Assembly (NCBI GenBank): GCA_964019055.1
Contig: OZ025212.1
Location: 8,485,109 to 8,549,108 of the forward strand
Direction: 5' to 3'
Source of the DNA: Anthopleura xanthogrammica
Taxonomy: Eukaryota; Cnidaria; Anthozoa; Actiniaria; Actiniidae
DNA: 64,000 nt
The notes beneath the pieces are model-generated. The model had not been told where the DNA came from, searched no databases, and was given only the letters and a program-made list of their open reading frames with translations. Both the position numbers and the translations under genes were made by a program. Numbering within the stretch: position 1 is the first letter of the stretch; each line of letters starts with the position of its first letter. Positions 46,156 through 53,997 of the stretch are shown piece by piece.

Positions 46156-47403
46156 ATGTCGAGAGCAATTCCAGAAAAGCTCGATATAGATAGGTCTTTC
46201 AAACAACCCTATGGGCTCAAGGCGGAGAAGAATATTCATCGTGTGAGCTTTAGTCCAGCCACAGTGGATCCTGGACGAACGTTGGATGTCCACATACCCA
46301 AGTTACCGGAGAATGTTGTTATTGTTCCCGGAAGCGTGGCACTCTTGGTGGATCTCACTTTGAAGGATGGAGCCACCTCTGATGCAAATAAGACTGTGGT
46401 TAATAACCTGGGTAAGAACCTTATCGAACAGATGAGAGTTACATTTGGTGGACGACCAATAGAAGATTTGGTTCGATATGACCTCTATCAAACTTACGGC
46501 GACTTATTCCTCAGGAAAGAAGAACGAAAGAATAGGCTAAGAGAAGGGATCTCGTCAGAAAACATGAGGAAACTAAGAACGGCAGCGGGAGACAAGACTG
46601 AGACCGATACTGCAGAAGTTGCCTTAGCCAAAGTCTATGGAACACGATACAGGATCCCCATATCCCACACCATCCTCGACTCCCATGGAGTATATTATTC
46701 CAACGGATTAATAGATACCCTACTCTTTCAGATTACCTTTCCGATGAGTACGAAAATCGTAACCTCAACCCAAACTGACGCTAAGTATATCCTATCCGAT
46801 CTAGAACTAGAGTATGAGACCATTAGCAGTGAATATCTGGCAAACGAAGCATTAAGCAGATACGAAGATGGTAAGGGATTTTACTATGAGAACGTATTGA
46901 TGCATAAGAGTTTCGCCATTAACAAGAAAAATACCACCGTAATCAATGAACAGATCAACCTACCCCTACGATCGATGGCTGGAATCCTAATGATATTCAT
47001 TGAACCATATACAGCCTGCGCTAGGGACTCAGAAAATTTCACTAACCCCAATATTACCAAGGTAGACATCAACGTGAATAGTGTGCCCCATAAGTTGTAT
47101 TCCGATGGTATGATACCAACAGACTTTTGGGAGTCGATCGTGATGCGATATGGATTGACGGATAACATGACTCCAAAAGAGTTTTACGAGGACAAGTTTG
47201 CCTTGTGGATTGACTTGAGAACTCATCCTGATGGGGATATTCATGGTAGTGGACTTGTTTCGGACGCCACGAAGGGTGGGGTGAAGTTATATATTAAGAG
47301 AACTGCTGGGGCGGAAGATGCGGAGATGACGTGTTATTTATTTGTCGTAGCTGATGGATTGGTGGAGTTCCAGAATAGGAATTTCAAGCAAAACTGGTAC
47401 TAA
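46156..47403 (+). CDS. Major capsid protein candidate (double jelly-roll type)
   Basis: 415 residues, beta-rich, without membrane segments. In the middle, ISHTILDSHGVYYSNGLI and LLFQITFP are followed by ILSDLELEYETI; near the end comes an NITKVDINVNSVPHKLY strand pattern. This is the arrangement I know from Polinton and adintovirus hexon-like capsid proteins of invertebrates, where a D-x-HGV(Y/F)Y segment and an LEYE strand are characteristic. It is directly followed by the packaging ATPase, as usual. An AT-rich ataaataag lies 5 bp before the ATG. The jelly-roll fold is inferred from family resemblance, not shown by the sequence itself; a minor capsid role is the alternative. Confidence 0.72.
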   Translation: MSRAIPEKLDIDRSFKQPYGLKAEKNIHRVSFSPATVDPGRTLDVHIPKLPENVVIVPGSVALLVDLTLKDGATSDANKTVVNNLGKNLIEQMRVTFGGRPIEDLVRYDLYQTYGDLFLRKEERKNRLREGISSENMRKLRTAAGDKTETDTAEVALAKVYGTRYRIPISHTILDSHGVYYSNGLIDTLLFQITFPMSTKIVTSTQTDAKYILSDLELEYETISSEYLANEALSRYEDGKGFYYENVLMHKSFAINKKNTTVINEQINLPLRSMAGILMIFIEPYTACARDSENFTNPNITKVDINVNSVPHKLYSDGMIPTDFWESIVMRYGLTDNMTPKEFYEDKFALWIDLRTHPDGDIHGSGLVSDATKGGVKLYIKRTAGAEDAEMTCYLFVVADGLVEFQNRNFKQNWY

Positions 47404-47490
47404 GACTTCGCACGAATAGGTATTAAGGCTTATCTCAAAGAACTTCATGTGGATAAGTACTAAAAGCTAGTTATGATACAATAAATAAGG

Positions 47491-48123
47491 ATGGAGGAAC
47501 TAAAAGATAAAACACCCTTTCACTGTATCATAACAGGTCCTACAAATTGTGGGAAGACTCAATACCTAGTGAATACTCTAAAGAATAGTTTCCGATATGT
47601 GTTCGAATACGTCATACTAATCTGTCCCACTTATGTGGAGAACCTTACTTATCGAGGGTTTGCCAAAAAGGATCCCAGGTTTATTGTTTTATCACCTAAC
47701 GCAGATGACGTGACTGAGATATGTGATCTACTTTCCATGTGTAAGACGATATTCTCAGGGCACGACACCCTAATTATCTTGGATGATTGTGCTTTCTCTA
47801 AAGAGTTAAAACAAAGGTCGAATCACTTCATTAGGATGGGGCTTTCAGGAAGACACGACAAGATCTCCATTTGGGTTCTAACCCAGCAAATTACCTCCAT
47901 TGCAAAACCCTTCCGCGAAAATGTTGCGTGCATCATATCCTTCTACAGTCCAAGTCAATCATCAAATAGGATACTGTTTGAAGAATTTGGAGGGGGTATG
48001 GATATCGAAGACAGGAATGCTTTCATGAAAATACTAAAGAAGGAAAAGTACTCCAGAATATGTTTTTGCTTAATACACCCACATCCATCATACGTTGAAA
48101 TACCTGGTTTAAGTATATGTTGA
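47491..48123 (+). CDS. A32/FtsK-HerA-like genome packaging ATPase
   Basis: 210 residues. It would pump the DNA into the capsid. Walker A GPTNCGKT (residues 15-22), Walker B LIILDDC (about 93-99) and a downstream WVLTQQ sensor strand (about 127-132) are all present, in the compact layout of Polinton and NCLDV A32-type ATPases. The start is the ATG at 47491, preceded by aataaataagg. Its stop overlaps the region duplicated downstream (the atacctggt(t/c)taagtatatg segment recurs near 48611). Confidence 0.88.
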   Translation: MEELKDKTPFHCIITGPTNCGKTQYLVNTLKNSFRYVFEYVILICPTYVENLTYRGFAKKDPRFIVLSPNADDVTEICDLLSMCKTIFSGHDTLIILDDCAFSKELKQRSNHFIRMGLSGRHDKISIWVLTQQITSIAKPFRENVACIISFYSPSQSSNRILFEEFGGGMDIEDRNAFMKILKKEKYSRICFCLIHPHPSYVEIPGLSIC

Positions 48124-48143
48124 TTATGATAAAAGTAAGAATC

Positions 48144-48551
48144 ATGAGATCCATTACGGAAGAATACGATGATGAATCCACCGGAGAAGTAAAGGACACA
48201 CCTCCCCCAAAGTCAAAGCGTGAGAAAAAGAAGGAAGAGTTAAAGGAAAAGCGCGAACAACTTTGCATACTTGCTGGATTAGGAACCATTAGCGAATATA
48301 CGAGGTGCAAACTAAGTATTGGAGATGTCAAGAATTTATCAGCAAAGGACGTTAAGAAATATTATAAGATGTATCAAGGCGGAATAGGGGACAAACTGGT
48401 GGATGAGTTGATGAACATAACCCAAGGAATCCTAGTAAAAATCATCTCATACATGTTTCCGATGAATGATGAAGAAGAAGAAGTTGAGGAAGCTTCGGAT
48501 GATCATGAGTTCCTGAGAGAAAGAATAACCAATGATTCCGGATTCGTTTAG
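48144..48551 (+). CDS. Duplicated small Polinton gene, upstream copy, shortened
   Basis: Encodes 135 residues from the ATG at 48144. The core EKREQLCILAGLGTI and DVKKYYKMYQ, then LMNITQGIL, is shared with the downstream copy at 48661. An acidic/lysine-rich N-terminus precedes it. The frame ends at TAG 48549-48551, but the bases beyond still resemble the 3' part of the other copy (gggggaagattcatggcatt), so this copy has lost its C-terminal portion through a frame change. Function is unknown; homologues in cnidarian Polintons exist from memory. Confidence 0.6.
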   Translation: MRSITEEYDDESTGEVKDTPPPKSKREKKKEELKEKREQLCILAGLGTISEYTRCKLSIGDVKNLSAKDVKKYYKMYQGGIGDKLVDELMNITQGILVKIISYMFPMNDEEEEVEEASDDHEFLRERITNDSGFV

Positions 48552-48660
48552 GGAAAAGGGGGAAGATTCATGGCATTCGTAGATTTCTATCTAGGTCCAC
48601 GTTCGTCCTAGGTTGGAATACCTGGTCTAAGTATATGTTGATGATGATAAAATAAGGATT

Positions 48661-49738
48661 ATGGTATCCATCATGGAACAATACGATGATAAATCAGAAC
48701 CTTCGAAGTCAGAAGAAGTAAAGGACACGTCTTCCCCAAAGAAGAAGTCTAAGTCTGAGGAGGATGACGAAGAGTTAGAGGAAAAGCGCGAACAACTTTG
48801 CATACTTGCCACGTTAGGAACCATTAACGAATATACTGGGGGCAAACTAAGTCTAGGAGATGTTAAAAGATTACCCTCAAAGGACGTCAAGAAATATTAT
48901 AACAGATATCAGACCGCCACAGGGGCTAAGATGGCGAATGGGTTAATGAACGTACTCCAAGGAATCGCAGTAGAAGCATAGTTAATGGAGTGGAATGGTT
49001 TGGAAACCTATTGTTGTAAGTTTTTGTTCGACTTTTTCTATTGTTATATGACGTTGACCGTGCACAGAGAAGGAAAAGTTGCAGCGTTTGTTCATCGTAA
49101 ATTAGGGAACATAGACGATTTTTTTCTCAAAAATATTCTAAAATAGGAGATATTTGTTGATTAATCCTACATGACAGAGGTTAACTGTTTACTGAAAATG
49201 GAATCACCTTTTTGAACGCTTTCTTATTTATCATCTAGTAACTTAACTGTATCTGCGCGGAATTATTTATCCTCTTCTTTGTAATCTTAGCATGAAAATT
49301 TTACTCTTTCAAAATGTTCGTACATGAAAATAGTACGGAAACTAGTATTTTCAGCCATACTTGCTTTGGTTCATTGTGCACGGTCAATATCACGTGATGG
49401 TACGTTTCAACATCGCTAACCAAACAAAAGTCTAGAACAATAGGTTTCCAAACCATTCCACTCCATTAACTATGGTAGAAGTTATCTCACGCATACTTCC
49501 GATTGATGATAAGAAAGAACTTATCAAAGATTTGGATAATGATAAGTTCCTGAGAGAAAGTCTGACCAACGATATCGGATATCTCGGGTTGAAGGGAGGA
49601 AGATTCATAGCATTAGCAGATTTCCTTTTCCAAGTCGGAAAGCATGTTAAGACAGATTTTTTTGGTGCATCTCCCCAGTTTTTGGAACCAGCGGAGCTAC
49701 TTGTTAGGGAGTTTGAGCAAGACTTAAGCAAGACTTAA
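48661..49738 (+). pseudogene. Duplicated small Polinton gene, downstream copy, cut by a MITE
   Basis: 5' part 48661-48976 (EKREQLCILATLGTI, DVKKYYNRYQ) and 3' part 49482-49738 (ISRILPIDDKKELIKDL, GGRFIALADFLFQVGKHV) are separated by the 498-bp MITE at 48977-49474 plus a duplicated 7-bp target. Removing 505 bp would put both parts in one frame of about 190 codons, the length expected from the tandem copy. Uninterrupted reading now stops at TAG 48979-48981, inside the MITE. Function unknown. The stop codon at 49736-49738 lies inside a short tandem repeat. Confidence 0.75.
48977..49474. mobile_element. 498-bp MITE inside a Polinton gene
   Basis: Perfect terminal inverted repeats of 38 bp, starting CATAGTTAATGGAGTGGAAT, are flanked by GTAGAAG at 48970-48976 and 49475-49481. 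There is no coding content; the middle has a further inverted word pair (ccgtgcaca with tgtgcacgg). A 7-bp duplication and CA...TG ends do not match the commonest superfamilies; P-like or Dada-like are possibilities. Confidence 0.88.
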
Positions 49739-49760
49739 GCAAGACTTAAGCAAGACTTAA
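49717..49760 (+). repeat. Four copies of an 11-bp repeat at a gene end
   Basis: gcaagacttaa is repeated four times in tandem across the stop codon of the 48661-49738 gene. An 11-bp period shifts frame at each copy, so expansion or contraction here changes the C-terminus of the protein. Confidence 0.85.
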
Positions 49761-49783
49761 GCATTTGTTGATAAGTAATAAAT

Positions 49784-50209
49784 ATGGCAACGAAAGAAGA
49801 AGATGGTGGTGGTGATGAAGGACGAATTACGAAAGAACCTCAAAGGGTCGTTCGAGAAAAAGATCCTAAGAAGGTTGCTGCCGGAAAAAAATTAGTGGAA
49901 TATAATAGGAAAGCTAAGCAAGCATTGCTAGAAAAGGAAGCTGCGGAAAAGAATGTTAATAAGGAAGAAGAAGGATCGGGGGGAACCTGGATACCTGAAC
50001 TCAACTTCACTAGTGTATTAACCATGATAGGAATAACGCTAACAGCTGTTGATCTATACTTTAAGTGGAAAAAGAGTAATCCTCCACCTCCCCCACATCC
50101 CACGCCTTCCCCAAGCGTTCCCACACCAGCTGATAACACACCCATGCCTTCCCAGTCTAAACCCACGCCTTCCAAGTCTAAACCCATGATAGGAATGGAA
50201 GGACCCTAA
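49784..50209 (+). CDS. Small basic Polinton protein with one membrane segment
   Basis: 141 residues. The first 65 are charged, Lys/Glu-rich and probably helical (KKVAAGKKLVEYNRKAKQA). A hydrophobic stretch, VLTMIGITLTAVDLYF (about 77-92), looks like a membrane anchor. The tail is Pro/Ser/Lys-rich (PPPPPHPTPSPS). The architecture resembles small virion or membrane proteins of Polinton-type elements; function not known. The ATG is preceded by taataaat. Confidence 0.6.
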   Translation: MATKEEDGGGDEGRITKEPQRVVREKDPKKVAAGKKLVEYNRKAKQALLEKEAAEKNVNKEEEGSGGTWIPELNFTSVLTMIGITLTAVDLYFKWKKSNPPPPPHPTPSPSVPTPADNTPMPSQSKPTPSKSKPMIGMEGP

Positions 50210-50252
50210 GGAAAAATCATATAAGCAATGATATGCCCATCAAATAAAAGGT

Positions 50253-50489
50253 ATGACAAAGGAAGAACCAGAAAAAAACGACCTCGTGAAAAAGATCACG
50301 GAAGCTGCAGTAGTCATGGGGATCGCTGCAGGGATAGGTTACATAGGGAAGAAGATGACGAAAGAGTCATTCATTAACGATCCATCCAACAGCTTGACTA
50401 ATTATGGTAAATGGGTGGCTGTACTTGCTGGTTCCACGTATTTGAAGCACTACCTAGAAGAGAAGAAGATCTTACCTTCCATTCTCTAA
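50253..50489 (+). CDS. Small Polinton membrane protein
   Basis: 78 residues with two hydrophobic stretches, EAAVVMGIAAGIGYIG (about 17-32) and WVAVLAGSTYL (about 54-64), between charged ends. Short proteins of this pattern sit in the same place in related cnidarian elements (from memory). Likely a virion or membrane-associated protein; no enzyme motif. Confidence 0.6.
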   Translation: MTKEEPEKNDLVKKITEAAVVMGIAAGIGYIGKKMTKESFINDPSNSLTNYGKWVAVLAGSTYLKHYLEEKKILPSIL

Positions 50490-50527
50490 GGAGTACGCAA
50501 AAAACATCTAAACACTTATCTTTCTCA

Positions 50528-51064
50528 ATGAAAGATAAAATGGCGTCAGCAGCAATAGCAGGTGCTGCAGAAATAGGTGCAGGTGCTGCAGAAGCAGGTG
50601 CGGGTGCTGTAGGAGCAGGTGCGGGTGCGAGTACTGCTTCTAGTATGCTATCGTCGGGCTTTAATGCCGTAATTAACGCAGCGGCATTCATAGGAGGGTC
50701 TTATTTGGCTAAGGCGTTATCAGGTGGGGAAGATCCAATGAAGGAGAAGATTCGTCATGATAAGGCTTTGGAGAAGTATCAGAGGGATATGGGGGAGTGG
50801 GAAAAGAAGAGACAAGAGTATAGAGATTCGGTGGAGTTACGATATAGGAAATTAAGGAGAGCACAAGAAATGATGAAACAAACAGATGAAGATTTTTTGC
50901 TCTATGCTAAGACTCACCCCAAGTCCATGCCTCCCCAATTCACACAACCGAAACCTAAGTTCTCAGATTATTATAAACCAAGCAAGCAACAGAAGAAGTA
51001 TGAGATGATTTTCATAGGTGGGGGAATGTTGGTTTTAACGTATGTTATTACTAGAGTAATATAA
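50528..51064 (+). CDS. Ala/Gly-rich Polinton protein with C-terminal anchor
   Basis: About 178 residues from ATG 50528 (ATG 50540 is also possible; the frame is open further up but overlaps the previous gene). A run of Ala/Gly repeats (AEIGAGAAEAGAGAVG) leads into a hydrophobic region ending SYLAKALSGG. A charged helical middle follows (EKYQRDMGEWEKKRQEYRD), then FSDYYKPSKQQKKYE and a C-terminal membrane segment MIFIGGGMLVLTYVI. It ends 5 bp before the next gene. Probably a structural membrane protein; role unknown. Confidence 0.62.
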   Translation: MKDKMASAAIAGAAEIGAGAAEAGAGAVGAGAGASTASSMLSSGFNAVINAAAFIGGSYLAKALSGGEDPMKEKIRHDKALEKYQRDMGEWEKKRQEYRDSVELRYRKLRRAQEMMKQTDEDFLLYAKTHPKSMPPQFTQPKPKFSDYYKPSKQQKKYEMIFIGGGMLVLTYVITRVI

Positions 51065-51069
51065 AAAGA

Positions 51070-52083
51070 ATGGCAGAAGGTGAAGAAGATATGGACTTTG
51101 ACCCATTAAGAGAAGATGGGAAAATCGACATCAGTGATGATGAGTTAGACCCCTTAATAGAGGATAGGGGCTTGGGTGGAAAGAGTCGATTGGAAAGGAT
51201 TAGGGACTTCTTTTCGAGGAGAGGGTGGGGCATTAGGGATCCAGAATTAAGGGGGTATGAGAGGTTAGAGAATGAGGGTGCTGGTGCATATCGTAGTAGG
51301 CTCAAACAGAGTATCGAAGAGTTCGAGATGCGTAACTTTAAGGAAAGGGAAGCTAGGATGGAGTCTGCTGCAGAAGAGGTGGAGAAGCTGTATCCAGAAT
51401 GGGATCCCAAGAAAAAAGTAGGGAAGTCTAAGATGGTACTAGTTGGAAAAGACGAAGATGGTAGGGTATGGGTGAAGTTGGGAAAAAGTGACTCTCAGGA
51501 ACGCTTCTTAGACGAACCCGAGACTTTTTCCCCCACGATGAAGAAAACCTTGGGTGAGCGATGGAATGGGGTCATTACCCGTAATGAAGAGGTTAGGACA
51601 GAGAACGAAAGAACGATAGAACGAAACGAAGAAGAGATAGGAAGGTTGGAAGAGAGGAACGATCCTAATGATAGGGAACGAGTAGAAGAATTAGAGAGAA
51701 ATAATGAAGAAATAGAGAGAGAAAACGAACGAATAGATGCAGAAAACGAAGCCATAGCAGAAAACGTTCCCCTGAAAGAGCGTATCAAAGAGATCTTCAA
51801 AAAAGCAGGGGGGATCACCGTAGCTTCTGTACTAGCAGCTACCCTCGTAGTAGTTGGATTCATCCTTTCCAAACTCAAGGCAGGGTTATCCGCTATGGGG
51901 AGGGGGTTGAAGAAGCTAGGCGAGAAGTTGGCGGGGCTGCTACCTGGGTTGATAGGCTCTATCGTTTCGTTCCTATTCAAGACGGCGGCGGAGGCTGTGG
52001 GGTTTTTAGCTAAGAATGCGTGGTTGTTGATTCTGGCTGTGGTGGTGTTCGTGGTTGAACAATATAAGAACAAAAAGAGATAA
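51070..52083 (+). CDS. Coiled-coil and membrane-active Polinton protein
   Basis: 337 residues. The N-terminus is acidic (residues 1-35). A long Glu/Arg/Asn coiled coil occupies about 165-235 (ERTIERNEEEIGRLEE, ELERNNEEIEREN). The C-terminal 95 residues are hydrophobic with glycine-rich amphipathic stretches: GGITVASVLAATLVVVGFIL, KLAGLLPGLIGSIVSFLF and KNAWLLILAVVVFVVE, ending in KNKKR. The layout suggests a virion protein that inserts in or disrupts membranes, comparable in idea to adenovirus-type membrane-lytic proteins; this is inference. The ATG is preceded by atataaaaaga. Confidence 0.62.
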   Translation: MAEGEEDMDFDPLREDGKIDISDDELDPLIEDRGLGGKSRLERIRDFFSRRGWGIRDPELRGYERLENEGAGAYRSRLKQSIEEFEMRNFKEREARMESAAEEVEKLYPEWDPKKKVGKSKMVLVGKDEDGRVWVKLGKSDSQERFLDEPETFSPTMKKTLGERWNGVITRNEEVRTENERTIERNEEEIGRLEERNDPNDRERVEELERNNEEIERENERIDAENEAIAENVPLKERIKEIFKKAGGITVASVLAATLVVVGFILSKLKAGLSAMGRGLKKLGEKLAGLLPGLIGSIVSFLFKTAAEAVGFLAKNAWLLILAVVVFVVEQYKNKKR

Positions 52084-52091
52084 GGATATAA

Positions 52092-52769
52092 ATGGTAAGA
52101 ATTTTCGTGAAATTAAGGAAACCGGATGAGACGTTTTGTTTGGAGCATCCTATAGGTAGGAAGACTAAGATGACGTTGTTGAGCTGTATGTTTAAGAATA
52201 GACTCTATGATCTCACAGGAGAAGGACTCGTGTATGGTTCTGGTGGAAAGGTTGCTCTTAGGATTCCTCAGGGGAATTATTACATGAGTACTTTTGTGTC
52301 TTTTCTTGAGGAACGAAAAAACTCTCTCTTGAAGGTGAAAGAAGAGAGGAAGAAATGGTATGTGAGTACCACCAAAAAGGATACGACCCTAAGTCCAAAC
52401 TTAGCCTCTTTCCTGGGGGTGCCTAAGACTCTACCTTGGGATGGAGAGAAGAGTAAACAATACCCGATAACTCTTAAGAAAACCCCATCCATTCTTTATC
52501 TCCATTGTAACCTCGTGAATTCCTTTCATACCCTAATCGATGAACAACGTGACTCATTATCATACAAGACATTAGCTTCTTCCCAGGTGTTTTCCCTGAT
52601 GGACGTAGGGGATCTTGGTGAGAACGTATCACATGTCTTCAACGATACCCACGATACCCCCATTCTCGGGGAAAAGATCAGTAGTATCAGACTTTGGATT
52701 ACAGATACTGATAACGATAGCGTCAGTGATGGAATATATCCAATGATGATCGCAGTAGAAATCACATAA
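52092..52769 (+). CDS. Putative minor capsid (penton-like) protein
   Basis: 225 residues, no membrane segment, beta-rich in the second half: SILYLHCNLVNSFHTL, then HVFNDTHDTPILGEKISSIR, LWITDTDND and a final MMIAVEIT strand. In Polinton-type elements a protein with the pattern 'short beta strand with (Y/L)xCNLV, then an S-I-x-I/L-x-(I/V)-T-D strand, then a C-terminal strand' is the single jelly-roll vertex protein, which is why I propose it. It starts 8 bp after the previous gene, with gatataaatg. Confidence 0.45.
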   Translation: MVRIFVKLRKPDETFCLEHPIGRKTKMTLLSCMFKNRLYDLTGEGLVYGSGGKVALRIPQGNYYMSTFVSFLEERKNSLLKVKEERKKWYVSTTKKDTTLSPNLASFLGVPKTLPWDGEKSKQYPITLKKTPSILYLHCNLVNSFHTLIDEQRDSLSYKTLASSQVFSLMDVGDLGENVSHVFNDTHDTPILGEKISSIRLWITDTDNDSVSDGIYPMMIAVEIT

Positions 52770-52791
52770 GAATAGTAAGGTAACATATAAA

Positions 52792-53436
52792 ATGGTGGAT
52801 AACGATATAAAAAAAACAGCAAGACTATATCCAACAGCTCCAGAATTCACCGATGGTGAGGATTTTAGACTACATAAGGTGGATGGTGTACTCACGAAGT
52901 TAGAAAGTGAGCGCGATCGATACGAAAAAGTGCGAAAGAAATATTCACGATGGAGGTTGTTTTTCCATACTTTCTCAATGACCTCAGGAGGTCTTTCTGT
53001 CTTGTTTACGGTGGGAGGTATTGGTACGTCACTTACAGGTCCTGGGTTGGTAATTGGAATACCATTGTCTGCGGTGGGGGGTTTCATGGGGGTTGTTTCT
53101 GCTTTGTGTGGGATGGCTGTTAAGAAGATAACTGTAAAAGTAAGCAAGCATGAGAAGACGGTTCAGCTCATTCGTTCTAAGCTTAATAGTATTAACGATC
53201 TTGTCTCGAAAGCTTTGAAGGATAACAGGATTAGTGAGGAAGAGTTTACTCTTATCCTTAGTGAGCTAGGGAAGTATGAGAAACTTAGGGGAGAGATTAG
53301 GATGAAGAAGAATGAAGAATTCTCGCAAAAAAAAGTATTCGACATCGAAGGACTCAGGAAGGAAATGAGGGAAGAATTTATTCAACAACTTACACAACCA
53401 AGAAATTGTGTTTCGACTAGGTGGTTTCGAGTATAG
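52792..53436 (+). CDS. Polinton protein with central two-segment membrane hairpin
   Basis: 214 residues. A charged coiled N-terminus (LESERDRYEKVRKKYSRW) leads into glycine-rich hydrophobic segments MTSGGLSVLFTVGGIG and LVIGIPLSAVGGFMGVVSAL (about residues 63-105). A second helical half follows (SKHEKTVQLIRSKLNSINDL, SKALKDNRISEEEFTLIL). This pattern is widespread in invertebrate Polinton-type proteins, from memory. No enzymatic motif; a membrane-linked virion role is plausible. Confidence 0.6.
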   Translation: MVDNDIKKTARLYPTAPEFTDGEDFRLHKVDGVLTKLESERDRYEKVRKKYSRWRLFFHTFSMTSGGLSVLFTVGGIGTSLTGPGLVIGIPLSAVGGFMGVVSALCGMAVKKITVKVSKHEKTVQLIRSKLNSINDLVSKALKDNRISEEEFTLILSELGKYEKLRGEIRMKKNEEFSQKKVFDIEGLRKEMREEFIQQLTQPRNCVSTRWFRV

Positions 53437-53500
53437 GATTCATCGTGAGGATAGAATAGAGGTTTAATGGGAAAGAAATACATTACATAAAAGAAGAAAC

Positions 53501-53986
53501 ATGTTTGATGCGTTTGGTAACTATCTTGGAAGTGATTACTCAACCTCCCCCCATCGCCCAACACCTCCTAAACACCCCCCTAAGCCTAAACCCAAACCTA
53601 AGCCTAAGATTAAAAGACCAACCCCCCACTTTCCAAAAAACCTCACGAGGACTGGGGAGCCATACCCTCTTTACAACAACAAACCTGAGGGCGGTTTTTC
53701 TGACCTAATAACCAAGCTTAAGGTTGTCGTTGGTCCGAAAGCCTCCTTCACGACAGAGGTTTATAACCTCTTTGAGCATACGGTAATAACCCACACCCAC
53801 GATAAGGAAAGTCGTGCTTGGATGCGGGGTCCTGACATGGGATATTGGCCTCAACAACTAAACTTTGCCATTTGGGCTGCTACTAAGGGGTGTGGAGTCG
53901 GACTTGACATGATGAGGGATATTCCGTTTTTCCGATTCCACGTCTATTTTACGATACGTAGAATATTGTATGAGTTAGAGTGTTAA
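53501..53986 (+). CDS. Pro/Lys-rich Polinton protein, possible N-terminal half of a split gene
   Basis: 161 residues. A Pro-Lys ladder (PPKHPPKPKPKPKPKIK) follows 18 N-terminal residues. The C-terminal part, VYNLFEHTVITHTHDKESR, WMRGPDMGYWPQQLNFAIWA and RFHVYFTIRRILYE, looks like the start of a larger globular domain continued by the next gene. The next frame starts within 11 bp in another phase. From memory, homologous proteins in other cnidarian elements combine both parts in one chain; I cannot verify this here. Function unknown; a structural role is likely. Confidence 0.55.
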   Translation: MFDAFGNYLGSDYSTSPHRPTPPKHPPKPKPKPKPKIKRPTPHFPKNLTRTGEPYPLYNNKPEGGFSDLITKLKVVVGPKASFTTEVYNLFEHTVITHTHDKESRAWMRGPDMGYWPQQLNFAIWAATKGCGVGLDMMRDIPFFRFHVYFTIRRILYELEC

Positions 53987-53997
53987 AGTTTAATAGG

